From: Thermodesulfovibrio sp. N1
Lineage (GTDB): Bacteria; Nitrospirota; Thermodesulfovibrionia; Thermodesulfovibrionales; Thermodesulfovibrionaceae
Direction: 5' to 3'
Assembly: GCF_001707915.1 (NCBI RefSeq)
Contig: NZ_MAVV01000002.1
Span: forward strand, 1 to 64,000
Length of the DNA stretch: 64,000 bases
In this document: positions 37,485 through 46,014 of the stretch, piece by piece
Position numbering within the stretch: position 1 is the stretch's first letter
Layout of the letters: each line of letters opens with the position of its first letter
The notes under the pieces: generated by a model
Seen by the model: the letters and a program-made list of their open reading frames with translations, nothing else
What the model was told of the DNA's origin: nothing
The model's database searches: none
Position numbers and translations under genes: made by a program

Positions 37485-39359
37485 CTATCCTCTTTTAACT
37501 AACTTTCTAACCTCACCAACTCTCAAGGTTATTTTATTTGAATCAAGATATTCAAGATATAAAATAGCATATCTTCTTGTAGTATTAAGCATAGTTCTGA
37601 ACTCTGAAACAGTTATCTCTGTTTTTTTTGAAAAAAAATCTTTTAAAAGATTTAGCATTTTTTCATAGTTTTCCTTTGTAAGATATAGGCTATCATTTAT
37701 TCTAACTATCTTGCCTTTTTTAGCAATTATTTTCAATAGGTCATCCAATCTGGTTTCCTTAATGTTAAGAATACTTGAAAGCTCATCTTTGAAAGGTGGC
37801 TGAAACTCTCTAAGGGTCAACTCTTTTAGTATTCTTTCTTCTATAACTGGGTCAATATCCTGTTTAGTTTGAGATTTTAATTTTACTAAACTCCCCTCAA
37901 TAAGAATTTCATCAATCTTTGGCAGTAGCATTAAAATCTCAGGGAATCTCTCAAGAGAGAGTTTATTCTTTAACTCTTCCTTAGGTAAGCCTTCTTTAAA
38001 GGGATTATTGGCATGAAAATCTTTAAGTAAATTTAGAAGAATCTGTTTAAAATTTTCAAAAATGTCTATATGAAAAAGTCTATTTTCAACTTTTATAACT
38101 TTCTTCTTCCCTAAAAGTTTTTCAACAGCAGTGTGAATCTGACTGATATCAGTATTTATCCATCCTTCGATTTCTTCCACTGACATGCCTTTCATCCCCT
38201 TTCTTTTAATCTTAACTTCAAGACATTCAGAAAGGTCACCACTGTAAAGAATATGGAGATGTTCAGGTTCTATATCCTTCTTTTTTATTGGTGGTTGAGG
38301 GTCAAGAACTACACCTCCCCCTAAAGTCTCAAGAGGAGAAAAACGTCTTATAACAAATCTATCTTTAGCCATGGCAATTATAGGGTCTTTTAATTTTATA
38401 TGAGCAAAAGCTTCCTGCCCAGGTAAAACTTCATTTTTATCAATTAGTTTAACCTTACCTACTGTCTCAGAGGTAGTTAAATAAAAATGGATGGGTGCAT
38501 TATTTTTTAGCGTTGTAGCATCTTTAAGAAGTTTTATTCTTGCCTCAATAAAATATGTAGGCTTTAGTTTATTCGGAATTGTGACAATATCACCTCTTTT
38601 TAAGTCTTCCTTTGATAGTCCTTGCAGATTTATACCGACCCTTTGTCCAGCAAAGGCTTCTTTAATTGATTGTCCATGACTTTGAAGTCCTCTTACCTTT
38701 GAATTAACTCCTGTTGGAAGAACCTCAACAGGAGTATCCACAGAGATACTCCCGCTTAAAACCGTTCCTGTTACAACAGTTCCAAAACCTTTAAGGGTGA
38801 ATACCCTATCAATAGGCATTCTAAATAAACCACCAGATGATTTTTCTTGAATTTTATCTGCAATTTCTCTTATTTTTTCTTTTAATAACTCAATATTATA
38901 TCCTGTTTTTGCTGAAACGGGAATTATTTCTGCATTCTCAAGAAATGTATCCTTTACAGCTTCCTTTACATCTTCTTTTGCAAGTTCTAAAGTTTCTTCA
39001 TCAATCAAATCTACTTTATTTAAAACAATAATTCCTGCTTTTATTTTGAGAAGATCACATATTGCAAGATGTTCCTTTGTCTGAGGCATCACTCCTTCAT
39101 CAGCAGCAACAACAAGCATAACCATATCAATTCCACCTACACCTGCAAGCATGTTTCTTATTAATCTTTCATGTCCTGGAACATCAATAATTCCAACGAT
39201 AAGGTCAGGATAAAAAATATTTGCAAACCCGAGGTCTATTGTAATTCCTCTTTCCTTTTCTTCTTTAAGTCTATCTGGGTCTATACCTGTGAGGGCTTTT
39301 ACAACAGAACTTTTTCCGTGATCAATGTGACCGGCAGTTCCTAAAATAACTTTTTTCAT
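37485..39359 (-). CDS. selB: Selenocysteine-specific elongation factor SelB
   Basis: This 624-residue GTPase delivers selenocysteyl-tRNA to UGA codons. G-domain motifs are [19 protein letters not shown] and VLNKVDL, with EF-Tu-like domains next and four winged-helix repeats in the C-terminal third (about 375-624), which bind the SECIS hairpin. Length and C-terminus distinguish it from EF-Tu. No selA, selD or selenoprotein gene is visible in the window. It overlaps hisH by 4 bp. Confidence 0.92.
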   Translation of the reverse strand: MKKVILGTAGHIDHGKSSVVKALTGIDPDRLKEEKERGITIDLGFANIFYPDLIVGIIDVPGHERLIRNMLAGVGGIDMVMLVVAADEGVMPQTKEHLAICDLLKIKAGIIVLNKVDLIDEETLELAKEDVKEAVKDTFLENAEIIPVSAKTGYNIELLKEKIREIADKIQEKSSGGLFRMPIDRVFTLKGFGTVVTGTVLSGSISVDTPVEVLPTGVNSKVRGLQSHGQSIKEAFAGQRVGINLQGLSKEDLKRGDIVTIPNKLKPTYFIEARIKLLKDATTLKNNAPIHFYLTTSETVGKVKLIDKNEVLPGQEAFAHIKLKDPIIAMAKDRFVIRRFSPLETLGGGVVLDPQPPIKKKDIEPEHLHILYSGDLSECLEVKIKRKGMKGMSVEEIEGWINTDISQIHTAVEKLLGKKKVIKVENRLFHIDIFENFKQILLNLLKDFHANNPFKEGLPKEELKNKLSLERFPEILMLLPKIDEILIEGSLVKLKSQTKQDIDPVIEERILKELTLREFQPPFKDELSSILNIKETRLDDLLKIIAKKGKIVRINDSLYLTKENYEKMLNLLKDFFSKKTEITVSEFRTMLNTTRRYAILYLEYLDSNKITLRVGEVRKLVKRG

Positions 39360-39967
39360 CGAATTTGCTGAACAAAATTACTTAAAAGTTTTAGACCCAT
39401 CTTCTGAGATTTTTCAGGATGAAACTGGGTGGCGAAAATATTTTCATATTGTATTATTGATGTAAATTCAATGCCGTAATCAGTAACACCCGCTATAACC
39501 TTCGGTTCATCCGGTATTACATAATAGGAATGAACAAAATAAAAATATGAGTTATCTAAAAGGGGATCTAAAATTTTATTTTTTTTCTTTATTCTAACCA
39601 TATTCCATCCCATGTGAGGTATTTTATATTCCTTTGGTAAATTGAATCTCACAACCCTGCCTTTTAGTAAATCCATACCTTTACATATCCCAAATTCTTC
39701 AGATTCAGTAAAAAGAATTTGCATTCCAAGACATATTCCAAAATAGGGCTTACCTTTTAGTATTTCATCTTTGATAACAGAAAGCAGTTCAAGTTGTGAA
39801 AGATTTGTCATACAATCTTTAAAAGCTCCTACGCCTGGAAGTACTATTGCTTTTGCTTTTTGAATATCTTCAGCATTCTGAGTAATTAAAACCTGAGCAC
39901 CGACTGTTTCAAGGGCTTTACATACACTTCTAATATTTCCCATTCCATAGTCAATTAAAGCTATCAT
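39356..39967 (-). CDS. hisH: Imidazole glycerol phosphate synthase, glutaminase subunit HisH
   Basis: This 203-residue class I amidotransferase has the triad Cys79 (YFGICLGMQ) and His183/Glu185 (QFHPEKS). It frees ammonia from glutamine for HisF in histidine synthesis. The oxyanion strand PGVGAF is present. It stands apart from other his genes, which must lie elsewhere. It sits between comEC (9-bp gap) and selB. Confidence 0.93.
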   Translation of the reverse strand: MIALIDYGMGNIRSVCKALETVGAQVLITQNAEDIQKAKAIVLPGVGAFKDCMTNLSQLELLSVIKDEILKGKPYFGICLGMQILFTESEEFGICKGMDLLKGRVVRFNLPKEYKIPHMGWNMVRIKKKNKILDPLLDNSYFYFVHSYYVIPDEPKVIAGVTDYGIEFTSIIQYENIFATQFHPEKSQKMGLKLLSNFVQQIR

Positions 39968-39976
39968 GGCTTAATT

Positions 39977-42238
39977 CTACCATAAAATAAACATTTTTTT
40001 TAAATTCTCAATATCTCTGTAAGGTTTAAAACGACTTTCTTCAAAGCTTTGTATATTGATGTTGCCAAAATTGTCTTCTTTAATCTGAATGGCACCTTCA
40101 ATATCTGTTCTGTAAATTCTGCATATTTTACTTAAATACTCAATAACTTCCCTGTGGGGATGTCCATAGGGATTACTCTTTCCTGCGCTGATTATGCAAA
40201 TATCAGGCATAACTGATTTGTAAAAATCTTCATAAAAGGAATGCTTACTGCCATGATGGGGGATTTTCACTAAATCTGTTTTTAAATATTCAAGTGGAAG
40301 ATTCTCTATAGCAGATTTCCCAGCATCTGATAAAAAAAGATATTCTCTCTTGAAACACTTAAATTTGAAAATTAAACTTAATTCATTACTATCTTTTGTT
40401 AGTGAACTGACATAAAATCCCCTATATGGATGAAGCACAGTAAACTCGCAATTGCCAACCTTTAAAACATCACCCCTTTCAAGATGTCTTAAATTCAAAG
40501 GTGCTTTTATATTGTAGATTGTATGTCCATTATCCCATATTTCATTTACATTAAATCTATTTAAAATTCTCAAAAATCCTCCTGCATGATCTCTTTGTTC
40601 ATGACTAATGATTAAAGCAACTAAATCTTTATATCCCTTAGCTTTTAAAAACTGTTCAGATTCAAATCCTGTTTTGCCAGTATCAACAATAAAGACACCC
40701 GATGGAGTTTCAATGATCGAAGAGTCTGCCTGACCAACATCAAGAAAAGTTATTTTAAGAAAATTTTGTTCTTCTTTTATTTTGAGATAACCTATTAACA
40801 GAGCAAAAAAAATTAACAAAAATGAAAAAGATAACAAAATCCTTCTCTTCCATCTCTTAGCCATGTAAAAGCTTAAGACCATTATAAATAAAGAAAAATA
40901 AGACAAAAAAACTGTAAATAGCGGAAAAGCAGGTACATCGAATGCGGAATATTTAAATGAGGCAAGCAGATGCATCACATAAAATGAAAATTTAGCAATA
41001 TATTCAATAAGTTCTGGGAAGGGATAAAAGCCTGTTATAAGAAATAGAATAATAAAAATTAAATTCAAAGGAAAAAGAATCATCCCTATAAGTAATCCTG
41101 CTGAAATGTTTGCAAAGGGACTGATTAAAGATAAATAGTGAAATTTATAGGCTATAATTGGTGCTGTGAATAATACCGCTGAAATACTAACAAGAAGACT
41201 TAAAAAAATATAAGAAACAAGCCTATTACTAATTTTATCTTTGAACTCCTTGAAAATGTCAGTTGCAAATCCTATCCCTGCTGTAGCAAGGAAGCTAAGC
41301 TGAAAGGAAATATCAAAGATAGCATCTGGTTCAATAATTAGGATTATAAGACATGCGATGCTGACAGTAATAAACCATAATGATTTTCTTTCTGTAAGAA
41401 CTCCTATCATAAAAAATGTAGCCATAATAAATGCCCTTGAGGAAGGATAGTTTGGCTCAACTAAAAAGAAATATCCTATTACAATTGGAAAACACAAAAT
41501 AATAGCTAATTGAGAAGGTTTCATATATTGGGTAAGATAAACTAAAGCCCGATATGGTAGATTCTTAAGAAAAAATCTAAAAATTAGAAAAAAGAAAGTA
41601 AAAATAAGACTAAAATGTGCTCCTGAGATACTTAAAAGATGAATAAGCCCTGTTTTCTGAAAATCCTCTCTAATTTGATTTGATATTTCATGGCGATATC
41701 CAACTGTCATAGCAATCAAAACATTTGCAGTATCACCGCTAAGTTTTTCTTTTAACTCTTTATTAATCTTATTTCTGAGACTATCAAAAAATGTAAATTT
41801 TAAATGACCCTTTTCTTCTATTTTTTGGGGAAAACAAAAAGGATTTTTACTAATCATTGAAAAAGGATTTTTATGTTCTTCAATCCTTTTACATTCAACT
41901 TCATAAACTTTTTGTTCCCTTAAAGGTTTTTCAAAGTAAATTTTTATTGTTTTTCCTTCAGTTGTTTTAAACCAGTAAAAATTGTTGCTTTGAGCGATTA
42001 TGTAACCTTCGAAAATTATAGTTTTATTGTTTTCATCTGATAAAGTCTTACTTTGATGCATATTTACATAAAAAATACTCGTTAATGCAAGAATAAGACA
42101 GACAATACTTGATAAATATTTATTCTTTAAAAAGAGATACAAGGAAGGAGTGAGGGCAAAAAGAATTGAAAAGACAGGGAAATAGATGAAAAATGAACCT
42201 GAAAAAATACCAGATAAAAGGGCAAATAAATATGGCAT
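39977..42238 (-). CDS. comEC: ComEC/Rec2-type DNA uptake channel
   Basis: This 753-residue protein has an N-terminal soluble domain between early membrane helices, a competence-type membrane core (GLIHLLSISGAHFSLIFTFFF; YPSSRAFIMATFFMIGVL) and a C-terminal metallo-beta-lactamase-like domain (ITFLDVGQADSSIIETPSG; ISHEQRDHAGGFL; KIPHHGSKHS). ComEC carries single-stranded DNA across the inner membrane. The HxxxDH metal motif is intact except that the first position reads SHEQRDHAGG. A comM gene in the window supports competence. Confidence 0.92.
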   Translation of the reverse strand: MPYLFALLSGIFSGSFFIYFPVFSILFALTPSLYLFLKNKYLSSIVCLILALTSIFYVNMHQSKTLSDENNKTIIFEGYIIAQSNNFYWFKTTEGKTIKIYFEKPLREQKVYEVECKRIEEHKNPFSMISKNPFCFPQKIEEKGHLKFTFFDSLRNKINKELKEKLSGDTANVLIAMTVGYRHEISNQIREDFQKTGLIHLLSISGAHFSLIFTFFFLIFRFFLKNLPYRALVYLTQYMKPSQLAIILCFPIVIGYFFLVEPNYPSSRAFIMATFFMIGVLTERKSLWFITVSIACLIILIIEPDAIFDISFQLSFLATAGIGFATDIFKEFKDKISNRLVSYIFLSLLVSISAVLFTAPIIAYKFHYLSLISPFANISAGLLIGMILFPLNLIFIILFLITGFYPFPELIEYIAKFSFYVMHLLASFKYSAFDVPAFPLFTVFLSYFSLFIMVLSFYMAKRWKRRILLSFSFLLIFFALLIGYLKIKEEQNFLKITFLDVGQADSSIIETPSGVFIVDTGKTGFESEQFLKAKGYKDLVALIISHEQRDHAGGFLRILNRFNVNEIWDNGHTIYNIKAPLNLRHLERGDVLKVGNCEFTVLHPYRGFYVSSLTKDSNELSLIFKFKCFKREYLFLSDAGKSAIENLPLEYLKTDLVKIPHHGSKHSFYEDFYKSVMPDICIISAGKSNPYGHPHREVIEYLSKICRIYRTDIEGAIQIKEDNFGNINIQSFEESRFKPYRDIENLKKMFILW

Positions 42239-43635
42239 TACATGGCAAGCAACTTTTTTGTTATATTCTCAAGTTCTTCAGAAATTTTTAATACTTTTTC
42301 TGAATCTTCTTCTTCTACCATTATTCTTATCTTCGGTTCTGTTCCAGAGGGTCTTATCACTATTCTTCCTTTCATTTGTTTTTCAAGTTTTTTTGCAATC
42401 TCTTTTATACTTTCAACTACATCATTTATTTTGTCCTTTGGGAAAGAATCTGGAATTTTGATGTTTCTTAGAACTTGAGGATATCGGGGAATATTTTTTA
42501 TAAGTTCACTCAAATTTTTTTCTTTTCTTTTCATTATATATGCTATCTGAACTGCTGTAATAGGACCATCACCTGTATTTGTATAGTCAAGACAAACTAT
42601 GTGTCCTGACTGTTCTCCTCCAAGAGTGTATCCACCTTTGAGCATTTCTTCAACAACATATTTATCTCCAACCTTTGTTCTTATTATTTTTATTCCACAG
42701 TTTTTTAAATAGTTTTCAACTCCCATGTTTGTCATTATTGTTGTAACAACAGTATTTTTTTTCAATCTCTTATGTTCTTTAAGTTCCTTTGCCCATACTG
42801 TAATAATAAAATCACCATCTATTATTTGTCCCCTTTCATCTACAAAGATAGTTCTGTCAGCATCTCCGTCATGGGCAATACCAAGATGAGCTCCAAATTC
42901 AACAACTTTTTTTGCTAATGATTGAGGATAAAGAGCACCACATTCTTTGTTAATATTGAGTCCATCGGGTTTGTCATTAATTGTTATAACTTCTGCGCCT
43001 AATTCATGGAAAAGGGTGGGAGTAATTTTATAGGCTGCTCCATTAGCAGGATCAATTACAACCCTCAATCCTTCAAGATTTGAATCCTTTGGTAAAGTTG
43101 ACTTCACAAACTCTATATATCTACCCTGAGCATCCTCAATTCTGTATGCCTTACCTAAAAAATGGGCAGAAGGTCTATTTTCTGGAAAATTAGATTTATT
43201 AATTAAAATCTCGATATTTCTTTCAATTTCTTCAGAAAGTTTAAAACCATTGTTTGAAAATATTTTTATTCCGTTATCATAAAAAGGATTATGGGATGCT
43301 GATATTACTACTCCTGCATCAACACGCATGCTTTTTACAAGAAAAGCAACTGCTGGAGTTGGAATAGGTCCTACAAGATATACATCTCCACCCATTGAAG
43401 TTATACCAGCAGTCAAAGCTGATTCTATAGCATAACCAGATATTCTTGTATCCTTTCCTATTAAAATTTTTGGTTTATGGGAAAGTCTTTCTTTTAAGAG
43501 AAAACATAATGCCATTCCGACTTTTAAACATATTTCTGGTAACATAGGATAAAGGTTTATTGTTCCTCTTATTCCATCTGTTCCAAAAAGTAAATTTTGA
43601 CTCTCCTTCATAGATGAATTAGCTATAAATTCCAC
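42238..43635 (-). CDS. glmM: Phosphoglucosamine mutase
   Basis: This 465-residue enzyme converts glucosamine-6-P to glucosamine-1-P for cell-wall and LPS precursors. The phosphoserine is Ser114 in VISASHNPFYDNG, the metal loop is DGDADRT, and the substrate loop GEQSGHI is present. It starts with GTG behind GGAGGAA. It sits after cdaA and cdaR; this trio is widely conserved, and c-di-AMP signalling restrains GlmM in Gram-positives. It overlaps both neighbours by one base. Confidence 0.95.
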   Translation of the reverse strand: MEFIANSSMKESQNLLFGTDGIRGTINLYPMLPEICLKVGMALCFLLKERLSHKPKILIGKDTRISGYAIESALTAGITSMGGDVYLVGPIPTPAVAFLVKSMRVDAGVVISASHNPFYDNGIKIFSNNGFKLSEEIERNIEILINKSNFPENRPSAHFLGKAYRIEDAQGRYIEFVKSTLPKDSNLEGLRVVIDPANGAAYKITPTLFHELGAEVITINDKPDGLNINKECGALYPQSLAKKVVEFGAHLGIAHDGDADRTIFVDERGQIIDGDFIITVWAKELKEHKRLKKNTVVTTIMTNMGVENYLKNCGIKIIRTKVGDKYVVEEMLKGGYTLGGEQSGHIVCLDYTNTGDGPITAVQIAYIMKRKEKNLSELIKNIPRYPQVLRNIKIPDSFPKDKINDVVESIKEIAKKLEKQMKGRIVIRPSGTEPKIRIMVEEEDSEKVLKISEELENITKKLLAM

Positions 43636-44291
43636 TAATTCCTCCTCCTTACCTCAATTTTTACATTAATTATATCTTTATCACTTCTAAAAATCTTGCC
43701 TTCAGGGTCTATTTTAGTTTGAATGGATATATTTTCTTTAATTCCTTCAATATCAATTGGTTCTGTTTTAATAATTTGGATTCTGTCAAGCTCCTTTTTG
43801 GCTCCTTCAATATTTATTTGTGATGGCTCTAACTCAACTGAACGAATGATAAATCCTTTTTCGGGATTTCCAACAATTACTGCTTTAACAGGAACCATTT
43901 TCTGAGATTTTTTATCTAAGTGAACTTTAACTATTGAAGGTTCAATCCTAAGAATTTCAACTCCTCTTGGAATCTTTATAGATGATTTAGTGATTGGTAT
44001 TGAATTTTCTCCAAGCTTTGCATTAGATAAGTCAATAATTACTCTTATGTTATTTTGTGCAATCTCTCTAATTATTCTTTCTCGCGCAGAAATTGATATG
44101 TTTATTTTTTTTACATTCTGTTTCAAAATTTCCATTCCCGCTGGAACTCCTTTAAACTCAATGGGAATCTCCACATAGGTCTCTGTCTGACCTTTAAAGG
44201 TTACAAAAAACCAAAGAAAAACAGCTAATGCAATAGAAATTAATTTAAATGTAAGATTTTCTGCTATAAGATTTTTAAAAAATTTTTTCAT
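43635..44291 (-). CDS. cdaR: YbbR-domain protein CdaR, regulator of diadenylate cyclase
   Basis: This 218-residue protein has one N-terminal membrane helix (LTFKLISIALAVFLWFFVTF) followed by YbbR repeats on the outer face (IPIEFKGVPAGMEIL; VPVKAVIVGNPEKGFIIRSVELEPSQINIEGA). CdaR binds CdaA and modulates c-di-AMP production. It overlaps cdaA by 4 bp (ATGA). Confidence 0.88.
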   Translation of the reverse strand: MKKFFKNLIAENLTFKLISIALAVFLWFFVTFKGQTETYVEIPIEFKGVPAGMEILKQNVKKINISISARERIIREIAQNNIRVIIDLSNAKLGENSIPITKSSIKIPRGVEILRIEPSIVKVHLDKKSQKMVPVKAVIVGNPEKGFIIRSVELEPSQINIEGAKKELDRIQIIKTEPIDIEGIKENISIQTKIDPEGKIFRSDKDIINVKIEVRRRN

Positions 44292-45055
44292 CTTTTTTGC
44301 CTCTCTGTTGTAAAGAGATTTGTAAGGGACTGTCTTAATTTTCCTATGTCAAGATTTATCTCAAGTTGACCATTAACTGCCAAAGAAATTGCTCCTGTCT
44401 CTTCTGATACAATTACAGCAACAGCATCGGTTTCCTCTGTAATACCTAATGCAGCTCTATGTCTTGTGCCATAGGTTTTTTTTAAATCTGCTCCAAGCTT
44501 TATGGGAAGAAAACAGCCTGCAGCTAAAATTTTATTTCCCTTAATTATTACAGCACCATCATGAATAGGGCTTGTGGGATGAAATATGCTTATTAAAAGT
44601 TCCTTTGTAACTTTTGCATCAAGGGGTACACCAATTTCAATGTATTCACCAAGGCTTACATCTCTCTCAAAAACAATTAAAGCACCTATTTTTTTGTTAG
44701 CAAGTGACTGTGCAGCTTTGACTATTTCTTCAATAGTTTTCATCTCTCCAGCAGAACTAAACCTATGGAAAAGAGGAGTTTCCCCCATCTGAGCAAGAGC
44801 CTTTCTAATTTCAGGTTGAAAAAGAATTATTAAAACAATAATAATCTGTGTCCAGAAACTCTGGATAAGCCAGTCAAGGGTGTATAATTCAAGAAATCTT
44901 GAAAAAAGAGATAAAGCAAGTAATACACCTACACCAATGAGCATTCTTGCAGCACGGGTGCCTTTAACGAGAATAAAAATTTTGTAAATAATAAAAGAAA
45001 CAACCGCAATATCTATTAAATCCTGCCATCTCAGTTGACTGAAAAATTTTTCCAT
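44288..45055 (-). CDS. cdaA: Diadenylate cyclase CdaA (c-di-AMP synthase)
   Basis: This 255-residue protein has three N-terminal membrane helices and a DAC domain with the catalytic DGA (166-168, SPIHDGAVII) and RHR (GTRHRAALG, 196-200) motifs, plus SEETGAISLAVNG. It makes c-di-AMP from two ATP. It starts one base after the SurA_N gene's stop. Its presence with cdaR and glmM in a Gram-negative-type genome shows c-di-AMP signalling here. Confidence 0.95.
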   Translation of the reverse strand: MEKFFSQLRWQDLIDIAVVSFIIYKIFILVKGTRAARMLIGVGVLLALSLFSRFLELYTLDWLIQSFWTQIIIVLIILFQPEIRKALAQMGETPLFHRFSSAGEMKTIEEIVKAAQSLANKKIGALIVFERDVSLGEYIEIGVPLDAKVTKELLISIFHPTSPIHDGAVIIKGNKILAAGCFLPIKLGADLKKTYGTRHRAALGITEETDAVAVIVSEETGAISLAVNGQLEINLDIGKLRQSLTNLFTTERQKR

Positions 45056-45056
45056 T

Positions 45057-45647
45057 CTATGAAATTGCCTCTTTATTTATCTTTATGGGAATATTCTCTT
45101 TAACTGATTTTAAAAAGGCTTTAATAAAAACTTCATCAGATATTTCATTTTTACCCTTAGCAGAAGCAATTAACTGAAGAGTTTTACCTATTGTTATTTC
45201 TCTTTTAAGATAGGCTTCATATTGAGCAGGCGTCATTCTATTCAATTTTAAGATTTGAAAATATATATCTTTTTGAAAAACACCATTTCGCATAAATCTT
45301 GGATCATTTATTATTGCATTTTGAACTTCTTTGTCAGTTGCTTCTATGTCATATTTTTTTGCAATCCACAAAAGAACTTCTTCATTAATTAAATCCTCTA
45401 AAACTCTCTCCTTTAAATCCTTATCCATTTCTGAAGCTTTCTCTCCAAATACTTCACGATAAGCTCTTCTTAGTTCTTCATAATTTCTCCAAAATTTTTC
45501 AGCATAAATCTTCTGTCCATCAACTTCTGCTACATATTCTATTTTAGGTTTGTCAACAGTTCCAACTCCCCAAAATACAAAAGTAATTATCACTAAAAAA
45601 AATAGAAAATAGAAATATTTAGCCTTTTCCCTAAGTGTTTTTAGCAC
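45057..45647 (-). CDS. SurA N-terminal-domain membrane-anchored chaperone-like protein
   Basis: This 196-residue protein has one membrane helix (FYFLFFLVIITFVFWGVG) and a SurA/PpiD-type N-terminal domain (EVDGQKIYAEKFWRNYEELRRAYRE; LEDLINEEVLLWIAKKYDIEATDKEVQNAI). It resembles PpiD or SurA cut short before the prolyl isomerase domain, so it probably binds unfolded periplasmic proteins without isomerase activity. GTG start with GGAGG five bases upstream. First gene of the long minus-strand operon. Confidence 0.8.
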   Translation of the reverse strand: MLKTLREKAKYFYFLFFLVIITFVFWGVGTVDKPKIEYVAEVDGQKIYAEKFWRNYEELRRAYREVFGEKASEMDKDLKERVLEDLINEEVLLWIAKKYDIEATDKEVQNAIINDPRFMRNGVFQKDIYFQILKLNRMTPAQYEAYLKREITIGKTLQLIASAKGKNEISDEVFIKAFLKSVKENIPIKINKEAIS

Positions 45648-45714
45648 ATTATCCTCCTACGAAAAATTTTTATCATATTTACTTTAAAAGAATTTTTAGG
45701 TATAAGGCAAGCTA

Positions 45715-45723
45715 TGATATAAT
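45715..45723 (+). promoter_or_regulatory. Extended -10 promoter for the zinc-ribbon gene
   Basis: TGATATAAT supplies a TGN-TATAAT extended -10 box (TATAAT at 45718-45723) with no strong -35. It lies about 38 nt before the ATG at 45761. Confidence 0.45.
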
Positions 45724-45760
45724 AAAAATGCTTAAATTACTCTCTTAAAGAGGTGATAGA

Positions 45761-45961
45761 ATGCCTATATATGAATATTTATGCAAAAAGTGTGGAGAAA
45801 ATTTTGAAGTCCTCCTTTTTGGCAACAAAACAGTAACCTGTCCAAAGTGTAACTCCCATGAAATATTTAAAAAAATGTCTTCTTTTTCAATGAAAGGGGT
45901 TCAAAAGGGTAATTCTGCCTGTACATCCTGTAAATCTTCGTCATGTAGTTCTTGTAAATGA
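45761..45961 (+). CDS. FmdB-family zinc-ribbon protein
   Basis: This 66-residue protein begins [17 protein letters not shown], the FmdB-type regulatory zinc ribbon. Zinc ligands are Cys8, Cys11, Cys27 and Cys30. The tail is Ser/Cys rich with four extra cysteines. The family was named for a formamidase operon regulator, but most members have no known function. AGAGGTGAT precedes the ATG. gyrA follows after 53 bp. Confidence 0.88.
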   Translation: MPIYEYLCKKCGENFEVLLFGNKTVTCPKCNSHEIFKKMSSFSMKGVQKGNSACTSCKSSSCSSCK

Positions 45962-46014
45962 ATTTTTTGCTCCAAAATTTTAATAAATCCTATGAAAAAT
46001 AAAAGAGGTAAGGC

